Of a DNA stretch of 64,000 nucleotides, positions 9,203-21,190 are shown piece after piece. Source of the stretch: Eutreptiella sp. 'Long Island Sound 2002' (lineage: Eukaryota; Euglenozoa; Euglenophyceae; Eutreptiales; Eutreptiaceae); the NCBI GenBank assembly GCA_964036045.1, contig OZ038378.1:27179450-27243449 (forward strand), written 5' to 3'. The notes below the pieces were generated by a model that saw only the letters and a program-made list of their open reading frames with translations, had not been told where the DNA came from and ran no database searches. Position 1 is the first letter of the stretch. Every line of letters begins with the position of its first letter. The translations under genes were made by a program, and so were the position numbers.

Positions 9203-12200
9203 GGGGCGGATAGTCGAGCACACTTTGGACCCTTAGATCTCGGAACTGGTTAGAGCAATCCTGGCAAAAAAAGGTTCTGGTGAAAGGTACTGGTTGGGGC
9301 TTTCCATACATGGTTTCCTTGAAACCAACCAAAACAGTGGCGCAGAGTGAGGGGGCGGATAGTCGAGCACACTTTGGACCCTTGGATCTCGAAACTGGTT
9401 GGAGCAATCCTGGCAAAAGAAGGTTCTGGTGAAAGGTACTGGTTGGGGCTTTCCATACATGGTTTCCTTGAAACCAACCAAAACAGTGGCGCAGAGTGAG
9501 GGGGCGGATAGTCGAGCACACTTTGGACCCTTGGATCTCGAAACTGTTTGGAGCAATCCTGGCAAAAAAAGGTTCTGGTGAAAGGTACTGGTTGGGGCTT
9601 TCCATACATGGTTTCCTTGAAACCAACCAAAACAGTGGCGCAGAGTGAGGGGGCGGATAGTCGAGCATACTTTGGACCCTTGGATCTCGAAACTGGTTGG
9701 AGCAATCCTGGCAAAAGGGGGTTCTGGTGAAAGGTACTGGTTGGGGCTTTCCATACATGGTTTCCCTGAAACCAACCAAAACAGTGGCGCAGAGGGAGGG
9801 GGCGGATAGTCGAGCACACTTTGGACAATTGGATCTCGAAACTGGTTGGAGCAATCCTGGCAAAAGAAGGTTCTGGTGAAAGGTACTGGTTGGGGCATTC
9901 CATACATGGTTTCCTTGAAACCAACCAAAACAGTGGCGCAGAGGGAGGGGGCGGATAGTCGAGCACACTTTGGACCCTTGGATCTGGAAACTGGTTGGAG
10001 CAATCCTAGCAAAAGAAGGTTCTGGTGAAAGGTACTGGTTGGGGCTTTCCATACATGGTTTCCTTGAAACCAACCAAAACAGTGGGGCAGAGTGAGGGGG
10101 CGGATAGTGGAGCACACTTTGGACCCTTGGATCTCGAAACTGGTTGGAGCAATCCTGGCAAAAGAAGGTTCTGGTGAAAGGTACTGGTTGGGGCTTTCCA
10201 TACATGGTTTCCTTGAAACCAACCAAAACAGTGGCGCAGAGTGAGGGGGCGGATAGTCGAGCACACTTTGGACCCTTAGATCTCGGAACTGGTTAGAGCA
10301 ATCGTGGCAAAAAAAGGTTCTGGTGAAAGGTACTGGTTGGGGCTTTCCATACATGGTTTCCTTGAAACCAACCAAAACAGTGGCGCAGAGTGAGGGGGCG
10401 GATAGTCGAGCACACTTTGGACCCTTGGATCTCGAAACTGGTTGGAGCAATCCTGGTAAAAGAAGGTTCCGGTGAAAGGTACTGGTTGGGGCTTTCCATA
10501 CAAGGTTTCCTTGAAACCAACCAAAAGAGTGGCGCAGAGTGAGGGGGCGGATAGTCGAGCATACTTTGGACCCTTGGATCTCGAAACTGGTTGGAGCAAT
10601 CCTGGCAAAAGAAGGTTCTGGTGAAAGGTACTGGTTGGGGCTTTCCATACATGGTTTCCTTGAAACCAACCAAAACAATGGCGCAGAGTGAGGGGGCGGA
10701 TAGTCGAGCACACTTTGGACCCTTAGATCTCGAAACTGGGTAGAGCAATCCTGGCAAAAAAAGGTTCTGGTGAAAGGTACTGGTTGGGGCTTTCCATACA
10801 TGGTTTCCTTGAAACCAACCAAAACAGTGGCGCAGAGTGAGGGGGCGGATAGTCGAGCACACTTTGGACCCTTGGATCTCGAAACTGGTTGGAGCAATCC
10901 TGGCAAAAGAAGGTTCTGGTGAAAGGTACTGGTTGGGGCTTTCCATACATGGTTTCCCTGAAACCAACCAAAACAGTGGCGCAGAGTGAGGGGGCGGATA
11001 GTCGAGCACACTTTGGACCCTTGGATCTCGAAACTGGTTGGAGCAATCCTGGCAAAAAAGGGTTCTGGTGAAAGGTACTGGTTGGGGCTTTCCATACATG
11101 GTTTCCTTGAAACCAACCAAAACAGTGGCGCACAGTGAGGGGGCGGATAGTCGAGCACACTTTGGACCCTTGGATCTCGAAACTGGTTGGAGCAATCCTG
11201 GCAAAAGAAGGTTCTGGTGAAAGGTACTGGTTGGGGCTTTCCATACATGGTTTCCTTGAAACCAACCAAAACAGTGGCGCAGAGTGAGGGGGCGGATAGT
11301 CGAGCACACTTTGGGCCCTTGGATCTCGAAACTGGTGAGAGCAATCCTGGCAAAAGAAGGTTCTGGTGAAAGGTACTGGTTGGGGCTTTCCATACATGGT
11401 TTCCTTGAAACCAACGAAAACAGTGGCGCAGAGTGAGGGGGCGGATAGTCGAGCACACTTTGGACCCTTAGATCTCGGAACTGGTTAGAGCAATCCTGGC
11501 AAAAAAGGGTTCTGGTGAAAGGTACTGGTTGGGGCTTTCCATACATGGTTTCCTTGAAACCAACCAAAACAGTGGCGCAGAGTGAGGGGGCGGATAGTCG
11601 AGCACACTTTGGGCCCTTGGATCTCGAAACTGGTTGGAGCAATCCTGGCAAAAGAAGGTTCTGGTGAAAGGTACTGGTTGGGGCTTTCAATACATGGTTT
11701 CCCTGAAACCAACCAAAACAGTGGCGCAGAGTGAGGGGGCGGATAGTCGAGCACACTTTGGACCCTTGGATCTCGAAACTAGTTGGAGCAATCCTGGCAA
11801 AAAAGGGTTCTGGTGAAAGGTACTGGTTGGGGCTTTCCATACATGGTTTCCTTGAAACCAACCAAAACAGTGGCGCACAGTGAGGGGGCGGATAGTCGAG
11901 CACACTTTGGACCCTTGGATCTCGAAACTGGTTGGAGCAATCCTGGCAAAAGAAGGTTCTGGTGAAAGGTACTGGTTGGGGCTTTCCATACATGGTTTCC
12001 TTGAAACCAACCAAAACAGTGGCGCAGAGTGAGGGGGCGGATAGTCGAGCACACTTTGGACCCTTGGATCTCGAAACTCGTTGGAGCAATCCTGGCAAAA
12101 GAAGCTTCTGGTGAAAGGTACTGGTTGGGGCTTTCCATACATGGTTTCCTTGAAACCAACGAAAACAGTGGCGCAGAGTGAGGGGGCGGATAGTCGAGCA

Positions 12201-13663
12201 TACTTTGGACCCTTGGATCTCGAAACTGCTTGAAGCAATCCTGGCAAAAAAAGGTTCTGGTGAAAGGTACTGGTTTCGGGCTTTCCATACATGGTTTCCT
12301 TGAAACCAACCAAAACAGTGGCACACAGGGAGTGGGCGGATAGTCGAGCACACTTTGGACCCTTGGATCTCGAAACTGGTTGGAGCAATCCTGGCAAAAA
12401 AGGGTTCTGGTGAAAGGTACTGGTTGGGGCTTTCCATACATGGTTTCCTTGAAACCAACCAAAACAGTGGCGCAGAGTGAGGGGGCGGATAGTCGAGCAC
12501 ACTTTGGGCCCTTGGATCTCGAAACTGGTTGGAGCAATCCTGGCAAAAGAAGGTTCTGGTGAAAGGTACTGGTTTCGGGCTTTCCATACATGGTTTCCTT
12601 GAAACCAACCAAAACAGTGGCGCAGAGTGAGGGGGCGGATAGTCGAGCACACTTTGGACCCTTAGATCTCGGAACTGGTTAGAGCAATCCTGGCAAAAAA
12701 GGGTTCTGGTGAAAGGTACTGGTTGGGGCTTTCCATACATGGTTTCCTTGAAACCAACCAAAACAGTGGCGCAGAGTGAGGGGGCGGATAGTCGAGCACA
12801 CTTTGGGCCCTTGGATCTCGAAACTGGTTGGAGCAATCCTGGCAAAAGAAGGTTCTGGTGAAAGGTACTGGTTGGGGCTTTCAATACATGGTTTCCCTGA
12901 AACCAACCAAAACAGTGGCGCAGAGTGAGGGGGCGGATAGTCGAGCACACTTTGGACCCTTGGATCTCGAAACTAGTTGGAGCAATCCTGGCAAAAAAGG
13001 GTTCTGGTGAAAGGTACTGGTTGGGGCTTTCCATACATGGTTTCCTTGAAACCAACCAAAACAGTGGCGCAGAGTGAGGGGGCGGATAGTCGAGCACACT
13101 TTGGACCCTTGGATCTCGAAACTGGTTGGAGCAATCCTGGCAAAAGAAGGTTCTGGTGAAAGGTACTGGTTGGGGCTTTCCATACATGGTTTCCTTGAAA
13201 CCAACCAAAACAGTGGCGCAGAGTGAGGGGGCGGATAGTCGAGCACACTTTGGACCCTTGGATCTCGAAACTGGTTGGAGCAATCCTGGCAAAAGAAGCT
13301 TCTGGTGAAAGGTACTGGTTGGGGCTTTCCATACATGGTTTCCTTGAAACCAACGAAAACAGTGGCGCAGAGTGAGGGGGCGGATAGTCGAGCATACTTT
13401 GGACCCTTGGATCTCGAAACTGTTTGAAGCAATCCTGGCAAAAAAAGGTTCTGGTGAAAGGTACTGGTTTCGGGCTTTCCATACATGGTTTCCTTGAAAC
13501 CAACCAAAACAGTGGCACACAGGGAGTGGGCGGATAGTCGAGCACACTTTGGACCCTTGGATCTCGAAACTGGTTGGAGCAATCCTGGCAAAAAAAGGTT
13601 CTGGTGAAAGGTATTGGTTGGGGCTTTCCATACATGGTTCCTTTGAAACCAACCAAAACAGTG
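9203..13663 (+). repeat. satellite A, array 2 (149-bp unit, about 30 copies)
   Basis: Head-to-tail 149-bp units, a few of 150. Blocks of eight units are themselves duplicated: the stretch around 11485-11754 recurs at 12679-12948 with the same variants, an offset of 1194 bases. This indicates recent unequal exchange. Because 149 is not a multiple of three, reading frames rotate through the unit. The minus strand has no stop in any of the three phases of most units, giving an artefactual 3.5-kb open frame. Confidence 0.95.
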
Positions 13664-13694
13664 GCCTACTGCAATCTTCTGTTTCCCAGGCACC

Positions 13695-15908
13695 ATGTTT
13701 CACCATGAATTTGTTATGAACAACCATGCTATATGGGTGAAGGCGGAGATCTCCAAGCTGGAGGCATTTGCCAGCATATGCCCTATTCCAGCTGATCAAT
13801 TCATGGTGTCAGCCTTTGCCATGAACTTCCCCACGGCCACCCCCTTGCAGGCCAAGGACCTAGACTAGCTACAGCGCCCCCCAAGTGGCACCTTCACAGT
13901 TGTGCGTAGGTCCCTTGGCCCTTTGCCTACCACACAGGCCACATTAGTCACCCAAGCACCAGAGTGCCAAGCTGCTGCACTTTGCCTTCGCCATGAGCAT
14001 GTGGTGCCGACCGCTGTCTTGCGCACCTTAGACCATCTCCAACCAGGGGTTGGTTGGTCAATGGTTGCTTTAAGGCAACAGGAGGACCTGCATCTTCCTG
14101 CAGTGGACTACTCCCTGGACAACAGGAAGTTGTTACCACAGCTGTGCCACCTACTTCTACAGAAGTGTGGCTCATTGGCTGCCCAAGGCCGGCAGAAACC
14201 CCCACCACCCCATTTCACCCTGACCTTAGGCCTCTACGCAAACGGTTACGAGCCCCGGGGCCGTCCAAATATTAACACAAAAATCAGTATAATTGATTTC
14301 CAAGGACACTGGTTCCCAATGTCTGGCAATGTGCCTAGGTGCACAGACATGTTGACCTGGCAAGAGCTTCCCAAGGTCAGTGATTGCTAGTGGCTACCCA
14401 TACGTGCAGAGGCCTTACAAGCCCCGCCTTCTTGTAAATTTAAGCAACGTATGAAGTATGCTAGTGCAGTGTACAACACCACCCTGCAGATAAGGCTCGG
14501 GGCAATCACTGCCGATCACCACCATTTGTGGTCTGAGTGCCGGCAAAAGGGCTGTGTGGCGTGTCCCTGGGTGAATAAGGATGGGGCGGGAGAACTCTTT
14601 TTGCACAAAGGGGGATATCTCAATGGTGTGCGTGGGTTCCATAAGTTTCAGGGGGTTTCTAACCTGGAAGAGGTATATATTGTGCAACCTGTATTGCAAA
14701 ACACCAAAGGAGCGGCCTCCAGGATCCTGGGTGTCATAGGTCGAACACTACCAGCGCCCTACAACCATGACCTACTCGAGGTCATAGCACATGTGGCAAG
14801 GAGGTATGATCCTGGATCTCTGCCACCTGATAGCAGGCAGCACATGCGTCACGTACGAGGTAGATTCCAGGCAGGCATTAGCCTCACAGGTCGCGAGGCC
14901 CGCACAGTCATGGGCAGACTAGCAGGGGGTATGGTGCTCCCCTGCCTTTCCATTCCTTGGTGGTGGCATTTTGCCACATGGTGCATCTATGCTATGGTTG
15001 TAATAACCTGGCACCTGTCACATGGCAAGCTATGGGGATGTTGTACACATATATTGTGCACATCATCCCCGAGTTTGCTGAAGAAGGTTGCACTGCAACC
15101 TTATATATGCATGGGTGGTCCCACACATGGTTTAATCCACGGACACCCATGCTGTATTCCGATCAGGCCGGCGAGCGGGATCTGAGGGTGGCCAAGAGAT
15201 ATGCCCCCGTCACTAGTACCAGGCAAGATGCCAGTATTAGTGAAAGTTTGAAGCATGAGCTGTATCAGAAGTTCGTGCAGAAAAAAAAGAAGATCCCCTG
15301 TGCCAAAATTTGGGCGCCCGTGCAACGAAACCTTGTTCTGGAGGCGTGCACAGTTGCTGCCAATGCCGTGTGGCATGTGGTCTTCCGACGCCTCTTAGAG
15401 CATTTGCTGCATTTCCAGGATGGAGGTGGTTGCTCCCTATATATGCACCCAGACACCCGTTCGGTGAAATGCGCCTTTCCAGGTGCCAATCCCGAGAGTG
15501 ATGTGGTATGTGTGTGTGGGACCTGTGGCTCAAAGCGTGGTGTCCGTCAATGGGTACCACTGGACAGGGAAGCTGTCTGCAACTGGCCCAAACTGGGTTT
15601 GAAGAGCCGTGCCACATTTAAGTCCTGTGATGCACGCCGTAAGGCGCTAAAGGACAAGGGAAAGGGTAAGGGACGTGTGGGGCCCATCCCTCAAAGCCGA
15701 GTTTCTAACCCTGCGACAGTTGATATTGTACCCCCTTCGGAGGGCGAGGACAGTGCTGCTTCATTTCAAGGTCCTACGGGTTTGAACGAGCAGCAGCGTG
15801 TTCAACCCATGAGACGTACGAAGTTGGCGCGTGTACCCATTGTTGATAGCGACATTGAGCAGCAACTTGTGGGCCCTCGTGGCAGTGGCAGTAGCAGCAG
15901 TAACAGCA

Positions 15909-15951
<43 letters not shown>

Positions 15952-16164
15952 TGATAGTGGGAGCACTAGCAGTCCTCAGGATAATGATTCGGATGATGAT
16001 GCTGTGCACCTATCTGGTGCCTCCACAGTAAGTGCCTCAGATTCTTCCTCATCATCCAGTGACAACCCTGAACCCCACCTCAACCCAAGAAGTATCGCCG
16101 TGTGGTGGTGGATGTGGATGCCATGTCAAGCGATGGTTGTCCTGTGCAGATGCTCAGCGAATGA
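13695..16164 (+). CDS. hypothetical large protein, two in-frame TAGs and two frame changes
   Basis: Unrecognised; a transposon-encoded protein is plausible. The start (MFHHEF) lies 4 bases after TTCTGTTTCCCAG, just past the end of satellite array 2. The first frame is open to about 14950 except for TAG at 13866-13868 and 14388-14390. Coding then moves to another frame (HLCYGCNNLAPVTW onward) to about 16080. It contains Cys pairs (CVCGTCGS) near 15510, a Lys-rich KGKGKG, and a Ser run encoded by an AGC tract at about 15890-15950. A last shift near 16080 gives KKYRRVVVDVDAMSS and TGA 16162-16164. A GTAAGT at 16027 could be a donor instead. The shifts may be introns, indels or decay. Confidence 0.45.
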
Positions 16165-16340
16165 GAGTACAGCATTCACAGTTCAAGCTGAAATGAACAG
16201 GCAAGCCACTGAGCATTCACATTTCAAGCGTAAGTGAACGGTCATGCTTGTCTTTTTGTGTGTTTCTTTGCTGAGGTGTGGGATTTGGGAACCAAGAACG
16301 GTGTAGGTCATTGTACAAAAAACCGATGGAAAAACGCCTG

Positions 16341-16497
16341 GAAGTTTTTGAAATCCCTCGGAAAGATGCTCGGAAGTTTTGGCAGCCAGATCGGGTCCCA
16401 AAACGCAACTGATATCGGTAGGAATGTTCCATGGGTTTCCCAGTCGACCTGCCGGGGGAGCTCGGAAGAAATTTTGGCTGGGACTTCCGAGATCAAC
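16341..16497 (+). repeat. dispersed repeat R1, copy b
   Basis: Shares GATGCTCGGAAGTTTTGGCA, CCAGATCGGGTCCCAAAACG and GGGGGAGCTCGGAAGAAATT with the copy at 1898-2360. It ends GGACTTCCGAGATCAAC, an ending also found in reverse at 43450. It lies between two genes. Confidence 0.8.
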
Positions 16498-16507
16498 CCC
16501 CTAATAT

Positions 16508-16619
16508 GAGTCCCATTTGCTGAGCATGAATGATGAGCATCCCCAAATATCCTGAGCAATATGCTCAGCATTTTCCTACCATTTTTTACCTTCTATGCTG
16601 TGCGTCCCAGCACCATGTG
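16508..16619 (+). repeat. dispersed repeat R2, copy a
   Basis: About 112 bases, nearly identical to 44237-44348. It contains the hairpin CTGAGCA-ATA-TGCTCAG at about 16550-16566 and ends CCCAGCACCATGTG. The putative start codon of the next gene (16595) is inside it, so it may be that gene's promoter and 5' leader carried to a second site, or a mobile fragment that donated the start. Confidence 0.75.
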
Positions 16620-17380
16620 AAGGCCCATTACCTAGTACCCTGTGTCCTGAGGCTGTTCAATGGGTGCTGGAGGTTGTGAAAGTCCCGATGAATCTTACAA
16701 ACTGGGTGCTGGTGGGGTCTTCCTCTCCAAATCTGGCTGTTTAGCTTCACATTCGTCTCAAGTCGGAAATTTCGGTTGTATTTGGTTTCCTCAAAGCTGC
16801 GGTTGATGAACTACCTAAAGAAACTATTGACCTCACAACTGGTACTTTAAGAGAGGCTGACTCTCTGGCCCCAATCTACTGGGAGTTTGTGTTGCCACAA
16901 CAGGACAAGGGTGTGCCTCTCGACAGGACTGGAATGGCTTATGTACCTGATGACCCTGATGAGCGGGACTGCATGGATAGTATGACGGACGTGGATGCCA
17001 AGCCCAAGGGAACCCCAAAGCCGAAGGCATCTAAGCCAAGGCCCAAGAAGGGGGCAGCCAGCAATCTCCCCGGTGTCGATGCAGGTGGCAGTGCCGAGCC
17101 CCAAGCAACGCCTACAAAAAGGGCTCAATCACGCTCTGTTGAGGCTCCAGCGGCGCAAGATGATGAGGAGCAGACATAGTAGACACAGCAGCAAAGTTAG
17201 CAATTGGTCACGCCGAACAAAGGCAATACAAATCGATTGTTTGAGCCGAAAGGACAGTCGCCGTCACCAGAGGGATTGGAGAACTTTGCGAATTTGGTGA
17301 GTGGTGGGACTCCACAAGCAGCCCAGCCACAGCAGCAAGCTCAAAAAGGAACGCGTTTGGGGAACAAACGACGACGGTGA
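16595..17380 (+). CDS. hypothetical protein, 261 aa with four in-frame TAGs
   Basis: Unrecognised. The frame runs from ATG 16595 (MLCVPAP) to TGA 17378-17380 with no TAA or TGA inside and TAGs at 16742, 17177, 17180 and 17198. Residues 1-110 look globular (SEISVVFGFLKAAVDELP). Then come a Lys/Pro-rich basic linker, an acidic spot, a glutamine-rich stretch and a basic C-terminus (GNKRRR) typical of a nuclear signal. Three of the TAGs lie in the Gln stretch, reading EQT**TQQQS*QL. Sense Gln codons here are about ten CAA and eight CAG. Standard decoding would leave only an acidic-ended fragment. The start is less certain than the end, because it lies within repeat R2. Confidence 0.55.
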
Positions 17381-18110
17381 TTTGGTGTTGACTGCTATGA
17401 TGAGACGATGGTGACTGCAGAAGCACCATCCTCGGAGCAGTCATGTTGAATTTTAATTTGTGTTCGACTTTATTTGATTTGTTATTCTGACACACCCTTT
17501 GTGGGTGTTGGCACATGGAATTGCCTTTTGTAGGCAACATTTGGTAGTTTCCGTGATGCATGTTTGTGTATTGATTGATTATAAAGAGTTGCTTATGGTT
17601 CAATTCGTATGTCTGTGATATTTTGTATCAATCTTGTACTGTGGCAAACAGGCAATGCACTGACAGCATTTCATACCTCAATATACTGTATTGTGCCAAC
17701 TGTGGCCAAATTTCGCGTCTCATTGAGATTTCCTTAAAATGGGGGTGTCTTTCACCATACATCAGTGTACTGTTTCACAGTGTGTCATCTGTACACAACA
17801 GAACCCCTTCTGTGGACAATGCAATTTGTCCTTGAGTGCTATTTCTTTGAATTTGAATGCCTGTTTTGCATGATTTGCAGTGTCCTCAATTGCAGGCAAA
17901 ATGGTCCAATTGGACAATATGGGGCATGATTTCAGCAAAAAAATTGATACGTTGTGCGCTGTGTGCAATCAGGGGGTAGTAATTCACCGTTTTTTTAACC
18001 CCATGAATGGCCTTCATTTCGTAGACCCCCCCCACCCCCCCGGGCAATTGAGGCCTCCTAAGATTATCACCCACATCTGTCAAGGATGATCAATGGAGGG
18101 AGTTTCCTCG
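17381..18110 (+). other. intergenic, AT-richer, no feature seen
   Basis: No convincing coding frame, tandem repeat or RNA gene. The short open frames on both strands lack protein-like composition. The stretch separates the TAG-containing gene from the LINE remnant. Confidence 0.5.
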
Positions 18111-18111
18111 T

Positions 18112-21100
18112 CCGCCACATGCTGGACCATGTCGTGCTCAAGGATCGCCACCAAAGTGCCTCGCTTTTTACAGGCCCCGATGGGACCCTCTTAGGCCTCA
18201 CTTTATAGTTTCACAACAAGCCGCGACTACGGGTCCTGACTCACTACGGAATCCACACTGCAGCCACCAAGAAGAGGCACGATGCCTTCATTGCGACGCA
18301 CAAGTGCGATCTACTCATCGGCAACTTCAACGACTCCATTTGGACCAATACTCCAAGTTGACTCTACCAAAGTGACTTTCTAAACCGCTGTCTGTAAGAC
18401 CCGCTCACGAACGATACCCCGACGCTTTGGTGCAGGTGGGACACAACAGGGGATGCTGACACATGGATGCTATCCTCGTCTCTTCACGGTGCTGGGGGCA
18501 TGTTAGCCCTATGACGTACCACACGGTCTCCATGCCCACCTGCGACCAGCAACTCATCCTAATGACCACAAGCCTCACCTCCACGGACTCTGGGTCGTTC
18601 ATCAAAGCCACGCACCCCGCCAAGAAGTGGAATGTGCGGCAAGAGCGAGCCGCCGTACAGGAAACAACTACTAGCTGGACGGGACACCCCGATGGACGCA
18701 GTATCACGCGCTGATGCGGTCCTCAAGGCAGTGGCACAAGGCGTCATTCGGCAGGGGAAGCGTACCAAGCGGACCAGCGTGAAAACTAACGCACAACGTT
18801 GGCAGAGGCACTGCCAAGTGGTCAAGAAGCGTATCGCACACGAGTTGCGCGATGTGGCCAACGAGCGCCTCTATACCATGTGTCACACTGCCATCCGCAA
18901 AGATGGGGGGACTCTTTCTCTTGACCCAAAAGTGGACGCGCAGACCTTAGTTAATTTGAAGCCCACGCAAAAGCATCCTAGTCCGGACCTGGCGTGCTTT
19001 GCTAGCCAATTTCACTGGCAATCCCCCCTACGACATGCCAGCCATTGACGCACTCATCCCACAACTCATCCTATAGGGGCACATGACACATGACCTGCCA
19101 AGCTTCAAGGAGTTCAAACGAGCGTGCATGGGCAAGCGCAAGAAAGCCGTGGGCCCGGACGGGGTTCCACACCGCTTGTTGGGTATGCTGCCGGACAATA
19201 CACTACACCTGTTGTATGAGGGAGTGCTAGAAGTGTGGGGAACAGGAGATATCCCGCAACATTGGCTGCGGTCCCAGGTGGTGTTGATGTACAAGAAAGG
19301 GGATCCCGGCCACCCCTAAAATTACTGACCCATTACCATGACCAATAGCACATATCGTGTTATCATGAAGTTGTGCAAACCCTGTTTGCAGCGGCTCATG
19401 GACCGGGTAGCCAGCCCGGAGCACTATGGGTCCAACCCTCTGCACACCGCGAACAAGCAAGCTGCGACCTTAGTCAACTCACTCCATGAGCACCAAATGG
19501 AGGGACGGGAGCCCTTTGTTGTTTTGTTGGATGGCAGCAAAGCTTTCCCGTCCACAATCCATGAGGTCATCCTCGTCATCCTGCAGCATGTAGGGCTCCC
19601 GCCAAACAATGTGGCCGCCTTCCGCACCATCTATGCACATACTGACACATATGTGGGCATACAAGGAGAATGGATTTATTTCAAACCCACGCGCGGCGTC
19701 AATATGCCCCCACTCCCTGCGCCTGTTCTCTATTGCATACAAGTTGTTGATCAAGCGTTTGATCACCAAGTACCGGGACACATTCATTTATGTGGATGAT
19801 ATCGCCCTCATAGTCAAAGATTACTCCGAATTGGAACAACTCCTCGCCTACCTCTCCGCTTGGGGGTCCCAGAATGGGATCCAATTCAATCGTAACGAGA
19901 CGGAAGTGTACCATTTCCACATGCCACGGTCCTCGGTTGCTACCTTAGGGGGCGCTCAGCAGGCGAAGCACATGTGGTGGCGACAACATCGCCTCGAATT
20001 CAAGGATCCCATGTTCACTTACTGGGACCACACCATTGTTGGTGTTGGGTACCGGGTAAGGCTAGGCATGCGCTCTTCGCCGCCCTACAAGCTCAAGTAG
20101 CCGCATACACCATTGTCCCGTTGACAAGCTTTGAGCGAGCACAAATCGTCAATTCGGTGCTCATCCCCAGGTGGGTGTAAAAGTATTATATGGGATGTGT
20201 CCTGGGGCAATTGAACGGAGGCCGCTTAGGAAGATTTTGTCCTACTGGCTCCCCGCGTGGAAAAGTACCTGCAATACCGCATCTACACAGACGTCACGGA
20301 GGGGGGGCTCGGCCTCCATAGCGCGTCCCGGGCCGGGTTGTGGGCCCTTATCTAGCTAGTCCAACAGGGTTTGCGGGTTCCACACACGCCTATGACGAAG
20401 CTTACCAACTCCGGTTATCTCCCACAAATGGTAGAGAAGTACCGCAAATTTTTGCTGTTTTTTGGTGTGGCAATGGGACGTGTTCCACACGCCGGCCATC
20501 CTGCGGGTCGAAAGGCACCCAAACGGACACATGATGACTTCGAGTTACTCTTCAATGATGAGGACTCCAATGACTATAGATTTGAGTCGCTTCTGTATCG
20601 ACAAGTACCTCCAATCCTTACGTCCCAAGGCCGGCACTAGTCCTGCGCAACCCAACGTTGTGCAATTAGGACATGCCTGGCACTAGCATGGGCAACCCAC
20701 TGGGTCGACTTGGTACAGTGACGGCAGTTTGTTGAAGGCGCGAGCCGGCACTGGGTTGGTCAATGGACCTATGTGCATCCAAGGGAGAGTACCGGGCCCA
20801 CAAACGATCTATAGAGCTGAAATGTATGGCGTTTGGATCGTGGCATGCCTAGCCCAACCGGGGGACTCCATTGTGCTTGACAAGAAGGCAGCGGCCCGAT
20901 GCGTCTCCAAGCCACCCAACTCACAATGGATCAACTATGACTTGCACGACGCATCGTACCAATTTATCTCCACCAAGTCACTCCAAGTGCGTTGGGCGTG
21001 CAGGCACCGGCACCCCAAAAAGTCGCATAGCCTGCAAGATTATCAACATAGGATTGGCAACAAAGTTTCCGACCACCCAGCCCAGGCATGCATATGCACC

Positions 21101-21190
21101 CTTGCCGCGGTCCGGGCAGCACATCACCCGAGGATATCCTCTTGAACAACCATGTCATGCCGTCCCCAGCGTGTAAGTGGATCATCAAAT
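18112..21190 (+). pseudogene. decayed non-LTR retrotransposon (endonuclease, RT, RNase H)
   Basis: The domain order of a LINE is visible across shifted frames. First comes an AP-endonuclease-like LLIGNFNDS near 18320 and an ILVSS strand near 18470. Then a reverse transcriptase with KKGDPGHP*NY*PI (19290-19334, normally NYRPI), LLDGSKAFPS (about 19527) and the catalytic YVDD (19789-19800). Then an RNase H domain with YSDGS (20714-20728), YRAEMYG and a second Asp strand (SIVLD). Frames change at about 18460, 19030 and 19690, and stops include TAA 19317, TGA 19326 and TAG 19074. It is clearly inactive. The EN-RT-RNH order fits I-like or related clades; the clade was not determined. Confidence 0.85.

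Noticed and set aside
9233-13799. Very long minus-strand open frames (up to 1,168 codons)
   Set aside because: They run through satellite A and simply repeat the rotating translation of a 149-bp unit; there is no gene-like start, end or composition.
15890-15950. AGC-repeat as a separate microsatellite feature
   Set aside because: It encodes a serine run inside an otherwise plausible coding frame, so it is described with that gene.
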